Below, piece after piece: positions 32,178-39,979 of a stretch of 64,000 nt of DNA (position 1 is the first letter of the stretch; the number at the start of each line of letters is the position of its first letter). The position numbers were made by a program, and so were the translations under genes. Location: positions 310,001 to 374,000 of the forward strand of contig JAEWGW010000027.1 of the NCBI GenBank assembly GCA_023388055.1. Direction: 5' to 3'. The DNA comes from Bacillota bacterium. GTDB taxonomy: Bacteria > Bacillota > Bacilli > Paenibacillales > NBRC-103111. The notes under the pieces were generated by a model. That model was not told where the DNA came from. It saw only the letters and a program-made list of their open reading frames with translations, and did not search any database.

Positions 32178-34550
32178 ATGAGCATCCGGCAGCTTTGGCA
32201 AAAACGGAAAAGTATTATCGTCACCTGGCTGGTTTCCTACAGCACAGTATTGTTTATCCCCATTATTGTAAGCCTTATCATTTACCGTCAGTCCGGGGAC
32301 ACCCTCACCAGTGAAATCCACCGGGCCAACGATTACCTGCTGAAGCAGGTCCGGTACACCGTGGACAACCAGATCGACCTGATGAAACGCCTGAATATGG
32401 AGATCACCTGGAATTCCAAGCTGCAAACCCTGATGTATTCCAGCAGCTATTCCAATGACGCCCAATATACCGCCTATCTTCTATCCAAGGAGATGCAGCT
32501 GTACCAAACCTCCTATGCGTCGGTGGACGAGTTCTACGTCACCTGGTCCAAGGAGGAGGCAGTGGTCCGCCCCGGGAATATCCGGGATATGAAAACCGCC
32601 TTTCAGACCATACATGAAGGCGGCGGGCTAACGTTTGACGGCTGGAAGGAGCTTTTGCGGTATACGCCGGGCAACCGTTTTTTTCTGCTGCCCCGCACCG
32701 ATTCCTCCAGCTCCCGCAACGCCGTGGCGTATATGACCCATCTGGCCAAGGATCTCAGCGGACGGGAGGCGGGTACGGTGGTGGTGATGGCCGATGCCAG
32801 CCGCTTCCAGCAGGCCATTGAGGGCATCTCCGGCTTCAGCGGCGGCCAAGTGCTGGTGCTGGACCAGGACAACCGGGTGCTGCTGTCCAACCTGCCGCTG
32901 TCCGGGGATCAGGATGCCACTCTGAAGCTGCTGAGGGAGAAGGAGGAGCTGACGGAGCCCACGCGGCTGGGAGATCAGGAGTTGATGTTCATCCGTTCGG
33001 CTGTATCCGAATTGAAGTATGCCTTGATCATACCCGGCAATCTCTATTGGAAAAAAGCGGAGTATGTCCGCCGTTTTACCTATATCAGCATCAGCATCAG
33101 CGCCATCGGCGGTGTGCTGCTCACCTGGTTTTTCCTGCGGCGGAATTATTCGCCCATTCAGGCTATGGTCCGCTCACTCTCGGAGAAGGGGGCGGCAGGG
33201 GGAGAGCGGGAGGGTAACGAGCTGCATTTTATCCAGCAGGCCATCTGGCAGACGCGCAGCGAGAAGGAGCGGCTGGCTGTAGAGATGCAGGCCCATCACC
33301 ACATCCTGCGGACCAATATGCTGACCCGGCTCCTGAAGGGCAAGCCGGATATTCTGGTGCCGTATGAGGAGGCCTTCAAAACCTTTCAGATCCGGCTGAT
33401 TTCGGATGAATTTGCCGTAATGCTGTTTGTGGTGGAGAACGGCGACAGCCTCTCTGCCAAGCTGCCGGGTGTGAATGAAATGGAGCGCAGACGTCTCATT
33501 CAGTTTATTATCACCAATGTGGTGGAGGAGCTGGTAGGCCAGCACGGCCATGCCGGGTATGTATCCGAGGTGGACGATATGATGGTCTGTCTGGTCAGTC
33601 TGGACATGCAGGACAGTGAGGAATGGAAGGGCAGTCTCCGGCAGATTGCCGCGGAGGCCCAGCAGTTCCTGCTGCGCTTCCAGATGGATCTGACTGTTGC
33701 CATCAGTGGGGCGCATCCGTCTCTAAGCGGCATTGCCGAGGCGTACCAGGAGGCGCTGGACGCCATGGAATACAAGATGGTGCTGGGCAAGCAGGAGATT
33801 ATTATGTACGGGGATATCCGGCGCGAACCCGGCAGTCCTCCCGAAAACGGCTATTCTTACTCTCTGCAGGCCGAGCAGCAGCTGATCCATACCATTAAGC
33901 TGGGGCAGGCTGCCCAAGCCGCCGCCCTCATGAATGAAACCCTGGACCGGAACCTGCAGCGTCCTCATGTATCGGTCACCCTGGCCCGCTGCCTCATGTT
34001 TGATCTGGCTGGGACCATGGTGAAGGCCATCCATGAGATCGGAGACAAGGAGGGCGGTATGCCGGCGGATAATCCCGATTGGATGGAGAAGCTGATGGCC
34101 TGCGACACCGTCTCCGAAATGCGCCGGGAGCTGTTGGCGCTCTTGGAGGAGGTCTGCCGGTATGCCGCGGCCAAAAAGGAGGCCCACCAGTCCCGGGAGC
34201 GTCAGGAAATGCTGCGGGAGCTGGTGGACCGGGTGTCCGCCCACATCCGGAGCAGCTATGCCGATCCCAATCTGAATGTGAATGCTATCGGCGAAAGCTT
34301 TGGGCTGAAGGGCAGCTACCTGTCCAAACTCTTCAAGGAACAGACAGGCGAGGGTCTGCTGGACTTTATCCACAGTGTGCGGATCGGGGCGGCCAAGGCT
34401 ATTCTCACCGGAGAGCCGGATGCTGCGGTGGCGGATATCCCCTGTAGGGTGGGCTATCTGGATGCGGCTTCTTTTATCCGCGTGTTCAAGAAATACGAAG
34501 GCATCACACCGGGCAAATACCGGGAATTAAACGGGAGAGGTTTGGTATAA
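32178..34550 (+). CDS. Membrane-anchored AraC-family regulator (sensor fused to HTH), copy 2
   Basis: 790 residues with the same plan as the protein at 16883: membrane helix at ~12-34, extracytoplasmic sensor, second helix at ~297-316 (ISISISAIGGVLLTWFFL), cytoplasmic region and two C-terminal helix-turn-helix motifs ending GITPGKYREL. Long stretches match its paralogue (AYQEALDAMEYKMVLGKQEI, SLQAEQQLI). GAGGAG precedes ATG 32178. It lies downstream of one importer and 40 bp upstream of an orphan SBP gene. Its targets are probably both. Confidence 0.9.
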   Translation: MSIRQLWQKRKSIIVTWLVSYSTVLFIPIIVSLIIYRQSGDTLTSEIHRANDYLLKQVRYTVDNQIDLMKRLNMEITWNSKLQTLMYSSSYSNDAQYTAYLLSKEMQLYQTSYASVDEFYVTWSKEEAVVRPGNIRDMKTAFQTIHEGGGLTFDGWKELLRYTPGNRFFLLPRTDSSSSRNAVAYMTHLAKDLSGREAGTVVVMADASRFQQAIEGISGFSGGQVLVLDQDNRVLLSNLPLSGDQDATLKLLREKEELTEPTRLGDQELMFIRSAVSELKYALIIPGNLYWKKAEYVRRFTYISISISAIGGVLLTWFFLRRNYSPIQAMVRSLSEKGAAGGEREGNELHFIQQAIWQTRSEKERLAVEMQAHHHILRTNMLTRLLKGKPDILVPYEEAFKTFQIRLISDEFAVMLFVVENGDSLSAKLPGVNEMERRRLIQFIITNVVEELVGQHGHAGYVSEVDDMMVCLVSLDMQDSEEWKGSLRQIAAEAQQFLLRFQMDLTVAISGAHPSLSGIAEAYQEALDAMEYKMVLGKQEIIMYGDIRREPGSPPENGYSYSLQAEQQLIHTIKLGQAAQAAALMNETLDRNLQRPHVSVTLARCLMFDLAGTMVKAIHEIGDKEGGMPADNPDWMEKLMACDTVSEMRRELLALLEEVCRYAAAKKEAHQSRERQEMLRELVDRVSAHIRSSYADPNLNVNAIGESFGLKGSYLSKLFKEQTGEGLLDFIHSVRIGAAKAILTGEPDAAVADIPCRVGYLDAASFIRVFKKYEGITPGKYRELNGRGLV

Positions 34551-34590
34551 AAGGCAGTTGTAGATGCGGACAACAAGGGAGGACAAGCGA

Positions 34591-36210
34591 ATGAAGCATC
34601 GGATGGGAAGCAGCTTTTGTATTCCTTTCATCATGATTCTGGCTCTGACGGGCTGCTTCGGGGGAGAGCAGGGGCAGCGGCCGGAAGCTTCCCCCGGTAT
34701 GGAGCCGGAGGCGGAGGTTTCCGGTACGCGGCAGCCCGGCCGGGAGCTGACGTATTGGGCGGAGCTGAACGGCAATGCGGGCAGCGTCAGGCCAACGTTT
34801 ATGGAGGTGCCATTTTTTCAGGAGTGGCAAAAGCGGACTGGCGTCCGTCTGAAGTTCATCCAGCCTCCGGCCAACCGGGCCAAGGAGGCCTTGAACGTGC
34901 TTCTGGCCTCCGGGGAGGTGCCGGATATGATCGAATATGAATGGGAGCGGTTCCCCGGCGGTCCGCAGAAGGCCATCAACGACGGCTTTATCCGCAAGCT
35001 GAACGACGTTATCGACCGGTACGCCCCTAATCTCAAGCGGTATCTGCAGGAGCATCCCGAGGTGGACAAACAGGTCAAAACCGCAGAGGGCAGCTACTAT
35101 CTGTTTCCGTTTATCCGGGACAGCGACAAGCTCCGGACCTTTCAGGGTCCTATCATCCGCCAGGATTGGCTGGATGATCTGGGGCTGGACGTACCGGAGA
35201 CCATAGAGGAGTGGTATTCGGTCTTGAAGGCCTTCAAGGAGAAAAAAGGGGCGGAGGCTCCCTTAAGCTTCCTTGGGGTGCCCAATGCGCTGCAGGCCAT
35301 GGAAAACGGCGCATTTTCCGGGGCGTTCGGTGTTATAAAGGGCTTTTACCTGCTGGATGGCAGGGTGAAATACGGTCCGCTGGAGCCGGGGTATAAAGCA
35401 TTCATCGCTATGTTCCGGCAGTGGTACAAGGAAGGGCTCATCGACCGGAACATTGCCGCGGTGGATACCCGGTCCCTGGACGCCAGCATTCTGTCGGGAC
35501 GCAGCGGCGCTACCATCTGGAATGCCGGGGCGGGTATCGGCACCTGGCAGCCCCTGCTTACGGCGGCTGATCCGGAGGCTCGGCTGGCGGGAGCTCCTTA
35601 TCCGGTCCTGGTGAAGGGGGAGCGCCCCTTCTACGGTCAGCGGAGCCATTATGTCAGCTCGGGAGGTGTGGCCATCTCCGCCAAAAGCGATCAGGTGGTG
35701 AAGGCCGTCCAGATGCTGGACTATGGCTACAGCCCGGAAGGCCATATGTTCTTCAACTTCGGCATGGAGGGGGTCAGCTATACCATGAAGGGGGAGTATC
35801 CCCAGTATACGGACCTGATCCTCCGGAATCCGGATAAGCTGGCGCCCTCCCAGGCCTTGGCCATGTATTCCCGGGCCAGCTATTTCGGGCCCTTTGTCCA
35901 GGATGAGCGTTATGCGGAGCAGTATTACGGTCTTCCGCAGCAGCGGGAGGCGGTGAAGCTGTGGGCAGATACGGATGCGGATGAGCATCTGCTCCCGCCA
36001 ACGCCCAAAACCGAGCGGGAGAATGCGGAGCTGTCCGTGATTATGCAGGATGTGAGCCTTCTGGTGGACGAAATGTCCCTGAAGCTGATCTTGGGCATTG
36101 AGCCGATGGAGGCGTATGACAGCTATCTGGACAAAATCCGCTCCATGCGGATTGAACGGGCTTTGGAGATTCAGGAATCGGCGCTTGCGCGCTACAATTC
36201 GCAGCCGTGA
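34591..36210 (+). CDS. LplA-like sugar-binding lipoprotein, paralogue 3, without own permeases
   Basis: 539 residues. Signal peptide with lipobox LTGC, then an SBP domain similar throughout to the SBPs at 19527 and 28283 (LTYWAELNGN, GGPQKAINDGFI, FQGPIIRQDWLDDLGLDVP). GGGAGG is 9 bases before ATG 34591. It is probably co-transcribed with the AraC sensor 40 bp upstream. No permease follows, only repeats and then a GH105 gene, so it must work with permeases encoded elsewhere, perhaps those at 30124-31974, or act as a sensor partner. Confidence 0.9.
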   Translation: MKHRMGSSFCIPFIMILALTGCFGGEQGQRPEASPGMEPEAEVSGTRQPGRELTYWAELNGNAGSVRPTFMEVPFFQEWQKRTGVRLKFIQPPANRAKEALNVLLASGEVPDMIEYEWERFPGGPQKAINDGFIRKLNDVIDRYAPNLKRYLQEHPEVDKQVKTAEGSYYLFPFIRDSDKLRTFQGPIIRQDWLDDLGLDVPETIEEWYSVLKAFKEKKGAEAPLSFLGVPNALQAMENGAFSGAFGVIKGFYLLDGRVKYGPLEPGYKAFIAMFRQWYKEGLIDRNIAAVDTRSLDASILSGRSGATIWNAGAGIGTWQPLLTAADPEARLAGAPYPVLVKGERPFYGQRSHYVSSGGVAISAKSDQVVKAVQMLDYGYSPEGHMFFNFGMEGVSYTMKGEYPQYTDLILRNPDKLAPSQALAMYSRASYFGPFVQDERYAEQYYGLPQQREAVKLWADTDADEHLLPPTPKTERENAELSVIMQDVSLLVDEMSLKLILGIEPMEAYDSYLDKIRSMRIERALEIQESALARYNSQP

Positions 36211-36251
36211 TCGATCTGCATTTTCGCCCGTTTGGCTGGCCCTTCTTATTA

Positions 36252-36306
36252 GGTTTCGGGTTGGTTTCGGGTTGGTTTTCGGTTGACTTCGGGTTGGTTT
36301 CCTATT
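36252..36306. repeat. 11-bp tandem repeat, about five units
   Basis: GGTTTCGGGTT and variants repeat five times with an exact 11-bp period, the last unit degenerate. It lies just after the orphan SBP gene. No function is evident. Confidence 0.8.
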
Positions 36307-36370
36307 GAGGAGCCCTTTCCCATGCTGTATCCAACGGTGGCTTATTAACCAATTTTATCCACCCTTATCC

Positions 36371-36545
36371 TGCAAAAGTACAACTATTCTGCCGGAATTC
36401 CGCCTCTCCCAGCATCCCAAATGTAAATGTGCATCTATTTGCCGCCCCAGAGTACATTTTGCTCCCATCGGATAAAAATAACTGCATTTTTGCAGGATAG
36501 ACCATTAAAGTGAAGGTTTGTTTCCCAAATACATGCACTTTTGCA
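36371..36545. repeat. F-F-R-R intergenic element, TGCAAAAGTGCA family (copy 2)
   Basis: Forward 19-bp modules at 36371 and 36422, reverse modules at 36476 and 36527. Spacings are 51, 54, 51, total 175 bp. Two modules are somewhat degenerate (TGTAAATGTGCA, TGCAAAAATGCA) but the spacing is kept. Confidence 0.85.
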
Positions 36546-36549
36546 TTTA

Positions 36550-36710
36550 GGTCGTGTTCGCAAAACCGCTTGAGGGCATCTTTCACCGCCTTTTCGTCCC
36601 TTGCATCGTTACTTCCGCTTGACGTACCCCCGGTACGCCTTCACGAAAGTGCCTCGCCATGAACGGAAATTCGGCAATATCTGCTCCCCTCGGAGTTTGC
36701 AAACACGACC
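36550..36710. repeat. 161-bp MITE-like element with 15-bp terminal inverted repeats
   Basis: Ends GGTCGTGTTYGCAAA are inverted copies (36550-36564 and 36696-36710, one mismatch). The right part, read on the minus strand, continues ACTCCGAGGGGAG, which recurs in a shortened copy at 60496-60545. No transposase is encoded. Positions 36711-36940 beyond it are AT-rich with no gene seen. Confidence 0.7.
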
Positions 36711-36942
36711 TTGGAAGAGGTTGGAGAAGCATTTCCACGTGCGCGGCCCTCTCTGGTTCACCAACTGGTTTGAAACAAACCACCGCCGAGGATTGTTCTC
36801 TCATCCTTAGATGCCAAAAGGCTTTGTTCACAAAATTTTTAAAGTTTGTTTCTCTTTCCTCTGGAAAAACGGATTTTTGAATACATCCGAATATTTTTGT
36901 TCACACCTTAAGATAATTCCATAACAAAATCAAATAAAAGTC

Positions 36943-36971
36943 TAGACATTGGCCGGAGGACAGGCTAATAA
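36943..36971 (+). promoter_or_regulatory. Putative sigma-A promoter of GH105 gene
   Basis: TAGACA, 17 bp, TAATAA, 63 bases before the ATG at 37035. Confidence 0.5.
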
Positions 36972-37034
36972 TAGAGGTAACAGGCAAGCATAAGGTAATC
37001 CTTCATTAACAACGACACAAGGAGATGTGAAAAC

Positions 37035-38072
37035 ATGCGCAAGTTTGTATGTGATGATGCGGAAGTAAAAGAGCTTATTGACCGTGTAGTCCGGAGAACC
37101 ATGAATATTGACTTTACCTGGAACTGGTCCTGCGGCGTTGCCTTTTACGGCATCTCCAAGGCTTGGGAAGTAACAGGCAACCAGGAATATATCGATTTTC
37201 TCGTAAAATGGGTGGATGAATACCTGGAGCTGGGCATCCCGACGCTGATGGTAAACTCCTGCGCCATGGGCCATACCATGATTACCCTGCATGAAGCCAC
37301 AGGCGACCAGAAGTATCTGGACCTGGCTTTGATGAAGGCCGAATACCTCCGCAAGGAAGCCATCCGCTTCGGCGAAGGCGTATTCCAGCACACCGTTTCC
37401 TCCGATAACGACTTCCCTGAGCAGGCCTGGGCCGACACCCTGTTTATGGCCGCTTATTTCCTGCTGCGTCTGGGCTTCAAGCTGGACAAGAAGGAATACA
37501 TTGACGATGCGCTGAACCAGTTCTACTGGCATGAGGAATATCTCCAGAACCCCAAGACCAACCTGTTCTACCATGCGTGGGACAATGTAAGAGGCGACCA
37601 CCTGTCCGGCATTTATTGGGGACGTGCTAATGCTTGGGCGGCCTACACCATGGCCCAGGCCTACAAGATGCTGAATCCGTTTATGCCCATGTGGATGCAA
37701 ATCGGCGGCGCGTTGGGCGACCAACTGAGCGCATTGGTACGCCTGCAAACCAAGGATGGTCTGTGGCGCACTGTATTGAACGATGAAACCTCCTATGAGG
37801 AAACCTCCGCCTCCGCCGGTATCGCCGCGGCGCTGGTCAGCTACGCCCATCCGCTGCACCAAAACTATATTGCCAGCGCCTACAAGGGCATCCTGGCCAA
37901 TATCGATGAGGAAGGCACCGTGCGCAATGTATCTGCCGGCACCGCCGTCATGCACTCCGCGGATGACTATAAGGTGATTTCCAAGAAGCGCGTACAAGGC
38001 TGGGGCCAAGGCCTGACTCTGGCATTCCTGGTTGCGCTGCTGCAAAACAAGGAGATTGTCAGCAAGATCTAA
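37035..38072 (+). CDS. GH105/GH88-type unsaturated uronyl hydrolase
   Basis: 345 residues, close to B. subtilis YteR (373). It is an alpha/alpha-barrel enzyme. The catalytic Asp is probably that in WADTLFMAAYFL (about residue 137), and GIYWGRANAWAAY and FYHAWDN are family-typical. It hydrolyses the unsaturated uronate left at oligosaccharide ends by polysaccharide lyases, releasing a 5-keto sugar acid. There is no signal peptide, so it acts inside the cell on imported fragments. It is a single-gene unit with its own promoter and terminator. Rhamnogalacturonan versus another glycan cannot be decided. Confidence 0.88.
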   Translation: MRKFVCDDAEVKELIDRVVRRTMNIDFTWNWSCGVAFYGISKAWEVTGNQEYIDFLVKWVDEYLELGIPTLMVNSCAMGHTMITLHEATGDQKYLDLALMKAEYLRKEAIRFGEGVFQHTVSSDNDFPEQAWADTLFMAAYFLLRLGFKLDKKEYIDDALNQFYWHEEYLQNPKTNLFYHAWDNVRGDHLSGIYWGRANAWAAYTMAQAYKMLNPFMPMWMQIGGALGDQLSALVRLQTKDGLWRTVLNDETSYEETSASAGIAAALVSYAHPLHQNYIASAYKGILANIDEEGTVRNVSAGTAVMHSADDYKVISKKRVQGWGQGLTLAFLVALLQNKEIVSKI

Positions 38073-38106
38073 TCCGGATGGATGACCGATTGCCAAACCT
38101 ACATGA

Positions 38107-38135
38107 AGAAGCGGGACTTGCTCCTGCTTCTTTTT
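38107..38135 (+). terminator. Rho-independent terminator after GH105 gene
   Basis: AGAAGCGGGA pairs with TCCTGCTTCT (one G-U) and is followed by TTTTT. Confidence 0.85.
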
Positions 38136-38251
38136 GCTTTCCAATGGAGGGGAACGGGAATAGGATAGAGTAGTTCATGTGGGGCACGCTGTACAGGTTG
38201 ACCATTATTTCAGGGGGCTTTTTGACGATTTGTCTAATGTAACAGAAGGTA

Positions 38252-38280
38252 TTTGCACGTATCATGTTAGATAGTATTAC
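38252..38280 (+). promoter_or_regulatory. ald: Putative ald promoter with nested inverted repeats
   Basis: TTTGCA, 17 bp, TATTAC, 40 bases before the ald start. TCTAA/TTAGA and ATGTAA/TTACAT form nested inverted repeats between 38232 and 38283 that could bind the PucR/AdeR-type regulator encoded nearby. Both claims are tentative. Confidence 0.4.
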
Positions 38281-38319
38281 ATGAAGCGAACATCATCCTA
38301 AACAGAAAGCGTGATGACC

Positions 38320-39438
38320 ATGAGAATCGGCGTGCCGAAGGAAATCAAAAATAATGAAAACCGGGTGGCGATGACCCCGGCTTCCGTGAAGGACTATTGC
38401 AGCTTCGGCCATGAGGTGAAGGTCCAGAGCGGCGCAGGTTTCGGCAGCGGATTCTCCGATGAGGAATATGTCAAGGCGGGGGCTGTTATTGCCAATTCAG
38501 CGTCTGAAGCCTGGGATGCGGATCTGGTTGTGAAGGTGAAGGAACCGCTGCCGGAGGAATATGCTTATTTCTATGACGGGCTGCAGCTGTATACCTATCT
38601 TCATCTGGCTCCGGCTCCTGAGCTCACACAGGCCCTGCTGGAAAAAGGCGTAACCGGTATTGCGTATGAAACCATTCAGCCGTCGAACGGTACCCTGCCC
38701 CTGTTAACTCCCATGAGCGAGGTTGCCGGCCGGATGGCCATTCAGCTGGGCGCCCGTTTTCTTGAGAAGGCCAGCGGTGGCAAAGGAGTGCTTCTGGGTG
38801 GTGTGCCCGGTGTAACTCCAGCCCATGTGGTAATTATCGGCGGCGGCATCGTCGGCACCAACGCGGCGCGTATGGCCGTGGGTATGGGGGCGGATGTAAT
38901 CTTGCTTGACATCAGTGCTGACCGCTTGCGCCAACTGGACGACCAGTTCCAAGGAAGGCTCAAAACGGTCATGTCCAACAGCTACTCCATTATGGAAGCG
39001 GTGCGTCATGCAGACCTGGTGGTCGGCGCAGTGCTGATCCCCGGTGCCCGTGCCCCGCGGCTTGTGACCGAGGAGATGGTCAAGAATATGCAGCCCGGCT
39101 CTGTCATTGTGGATGTAGCCATTGATCAGGGCGGTTCGGTGGAGACGATTGACCGGATCACCACCCATGACCAGCCCACATATGAGAAATACGGCGTGAT
39201 CCATTACGCAGTAGCTAACATGCCGGGTTCTGTAGCCCGCACCTCCACTATCGCGCTGACCAATGTAACCACTCCTTATGGACTCCAGATTGCCAATAAA
39301 GGCTGGAAACGTGCCGCCCAAGAGAATGCGGCCATCGCCAAGGGTGTTAACACCTTCGGCGGCAAAATCATCTACCCGGCCGTAGCCGAAGCCCAAGGGC
39401 TGGCTTACACCGCAATCGGAGATTTGCTGGCGGAATAA
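38320..39438 (+). CDS. ald: Alanine dehydrogenase
   Basis: 372 residues, the standard length. The start MRIGVPKEIKNNENRVAMTP is the classic N-terminus with substrate-binding Arg, LHLAP carries the catalytic His region, and GGGIVGTNAARMAVGMGADV is the NAD-binding Rossmann motif. It oxidatively deaminates L-alanine to pyruvate and ammonia, and in spore formers supports growth on alanine and sporulation. Earlier in-frame GTG 38311 and ATG 38314 exist, but the family start matches 38320. A PucR-type gene lies downstream on the opposite strand and resembles AdeR, the known ald activator of Bacillus. Confidence 0.95.
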   Translation: MRIGVPKEIKNNENRVAMTPASVKDYCSFGHEVKVQSGAGFGSGFSDEEYVKAGAVIANSASEAWDADLVVKVKEPLPEEYAYFYDGLQLYTYLHLAPAPELTQALLEKGVTGIAYETIQPSNGTLPLLTPMSEVAGRMAIQLGARFLEKASGGKGVLLGGVPGVTPAHVVIIGGGIVGTNAARMAVGMGADVILLDISADRLRQLDDQFQGRLKTVMSNSYSIMEAVRHADLVVGAVLIPGARAPRLVTEEMVKNMQPGSVIVDVAIDQGGSVETIDRITTHDQPTYEKYGVIHYAVANMPGSVARTSTIALTNVTTPYGLQIANKGWKRAAQENAAIAKGVNTFGGKIIYPAVAEAQGLAYTAIGDLLAE

Positions 39439-39444
39439 AAAACC

Positions 39445-39552
39445 AAGGGGCTGTCCGAAAAGCCTGTCCAGGTAAATACCGATTCAGCAGGAGCCACCGG
39501 GAGGGAGCTTTTCGAATCGGTATCCTGTGACGGATTGGACAGCCCTTTATTT
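39445..39552. repeat. 108-bp imperfect palindrome after ald
   Basis: GGGCTGTCC near the left end and GGACAGCCC near the right end pair, as do ATACCGATTC and GAATCGGTAT further in, around a 28-base centre. It can serve as the ald terminator (T-rich right flank). The end sequence also resembles insertion-sequence ends of the GGCTGTCC type, so a non-autonomous mobile remnant is possible. Confidence 0.7.
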
Positions 39553-39648
39553 GGCGTCTGAGCTGTTATTCGAGTGCGTTCGGACGGGTATTGCGGGAGG
39601 GATGGGAGTGAGCGGACAGTGGGCAGAAAAACAGGGGTATGGATTTTT

Positions 39649-39831
39649 TAACGAATCTCAGCCACGCTATTTCGCTCATATGGCCTCTCTTTCGGTTGTA
39701 ACGAATCTGAGGCGCCTTATTCCGGCTCAAAGATAGTGAAAAGAATCTGAACATTAGCAATAGCGTGGCTCAGATTCGTTACGTTGGCAAACCGCCGATT
39801 TTTCACCAAATAAGCGCTGTGAGATTCGTTA
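39649..39831. repeat. F-F-R-R intergenic element, TAACGAATCT family
   Basis: Four 23-bp modules TAACGAATCTCAG...CGCTTATT-like: forward at 39649 and 39699, reverse at 39759 and 39809. Spacings are 50, 60, 50, total 183 bp, the same plan and length as the TAACGGAACT elements although the core differs (GAATCT versus GGAACT). The rest of the 540-bp gap (39553-39648, 39832-39979) shows no gene. Confidence 0.88.
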
Positions 39832-39979
39832 AAATTGCCCACGGCCCAGCGGCCATCGTCAGGGATGAAAATGCGGGGTTGACGCAGCATTTTCGTATGC
39901 TCGCCATGAGGCGAGGGGGCTATCCCATAAGTACCCGGCATCCGCTTCAGAGCGTTGCGTCACTTTTGGGGGGCTGTTT

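Noticed and set aside
36585..36830. Small minus-strand protein gene downstream of the MITE-like element
   Set aside because: The frame runs through the repeat, has no ribosome site and no recognisable domain.
37145..37438. Minus-strand open frame inside the GH105 gene
   Set aside because: It is antisense to a conserved enzyme, with no ribosome site.
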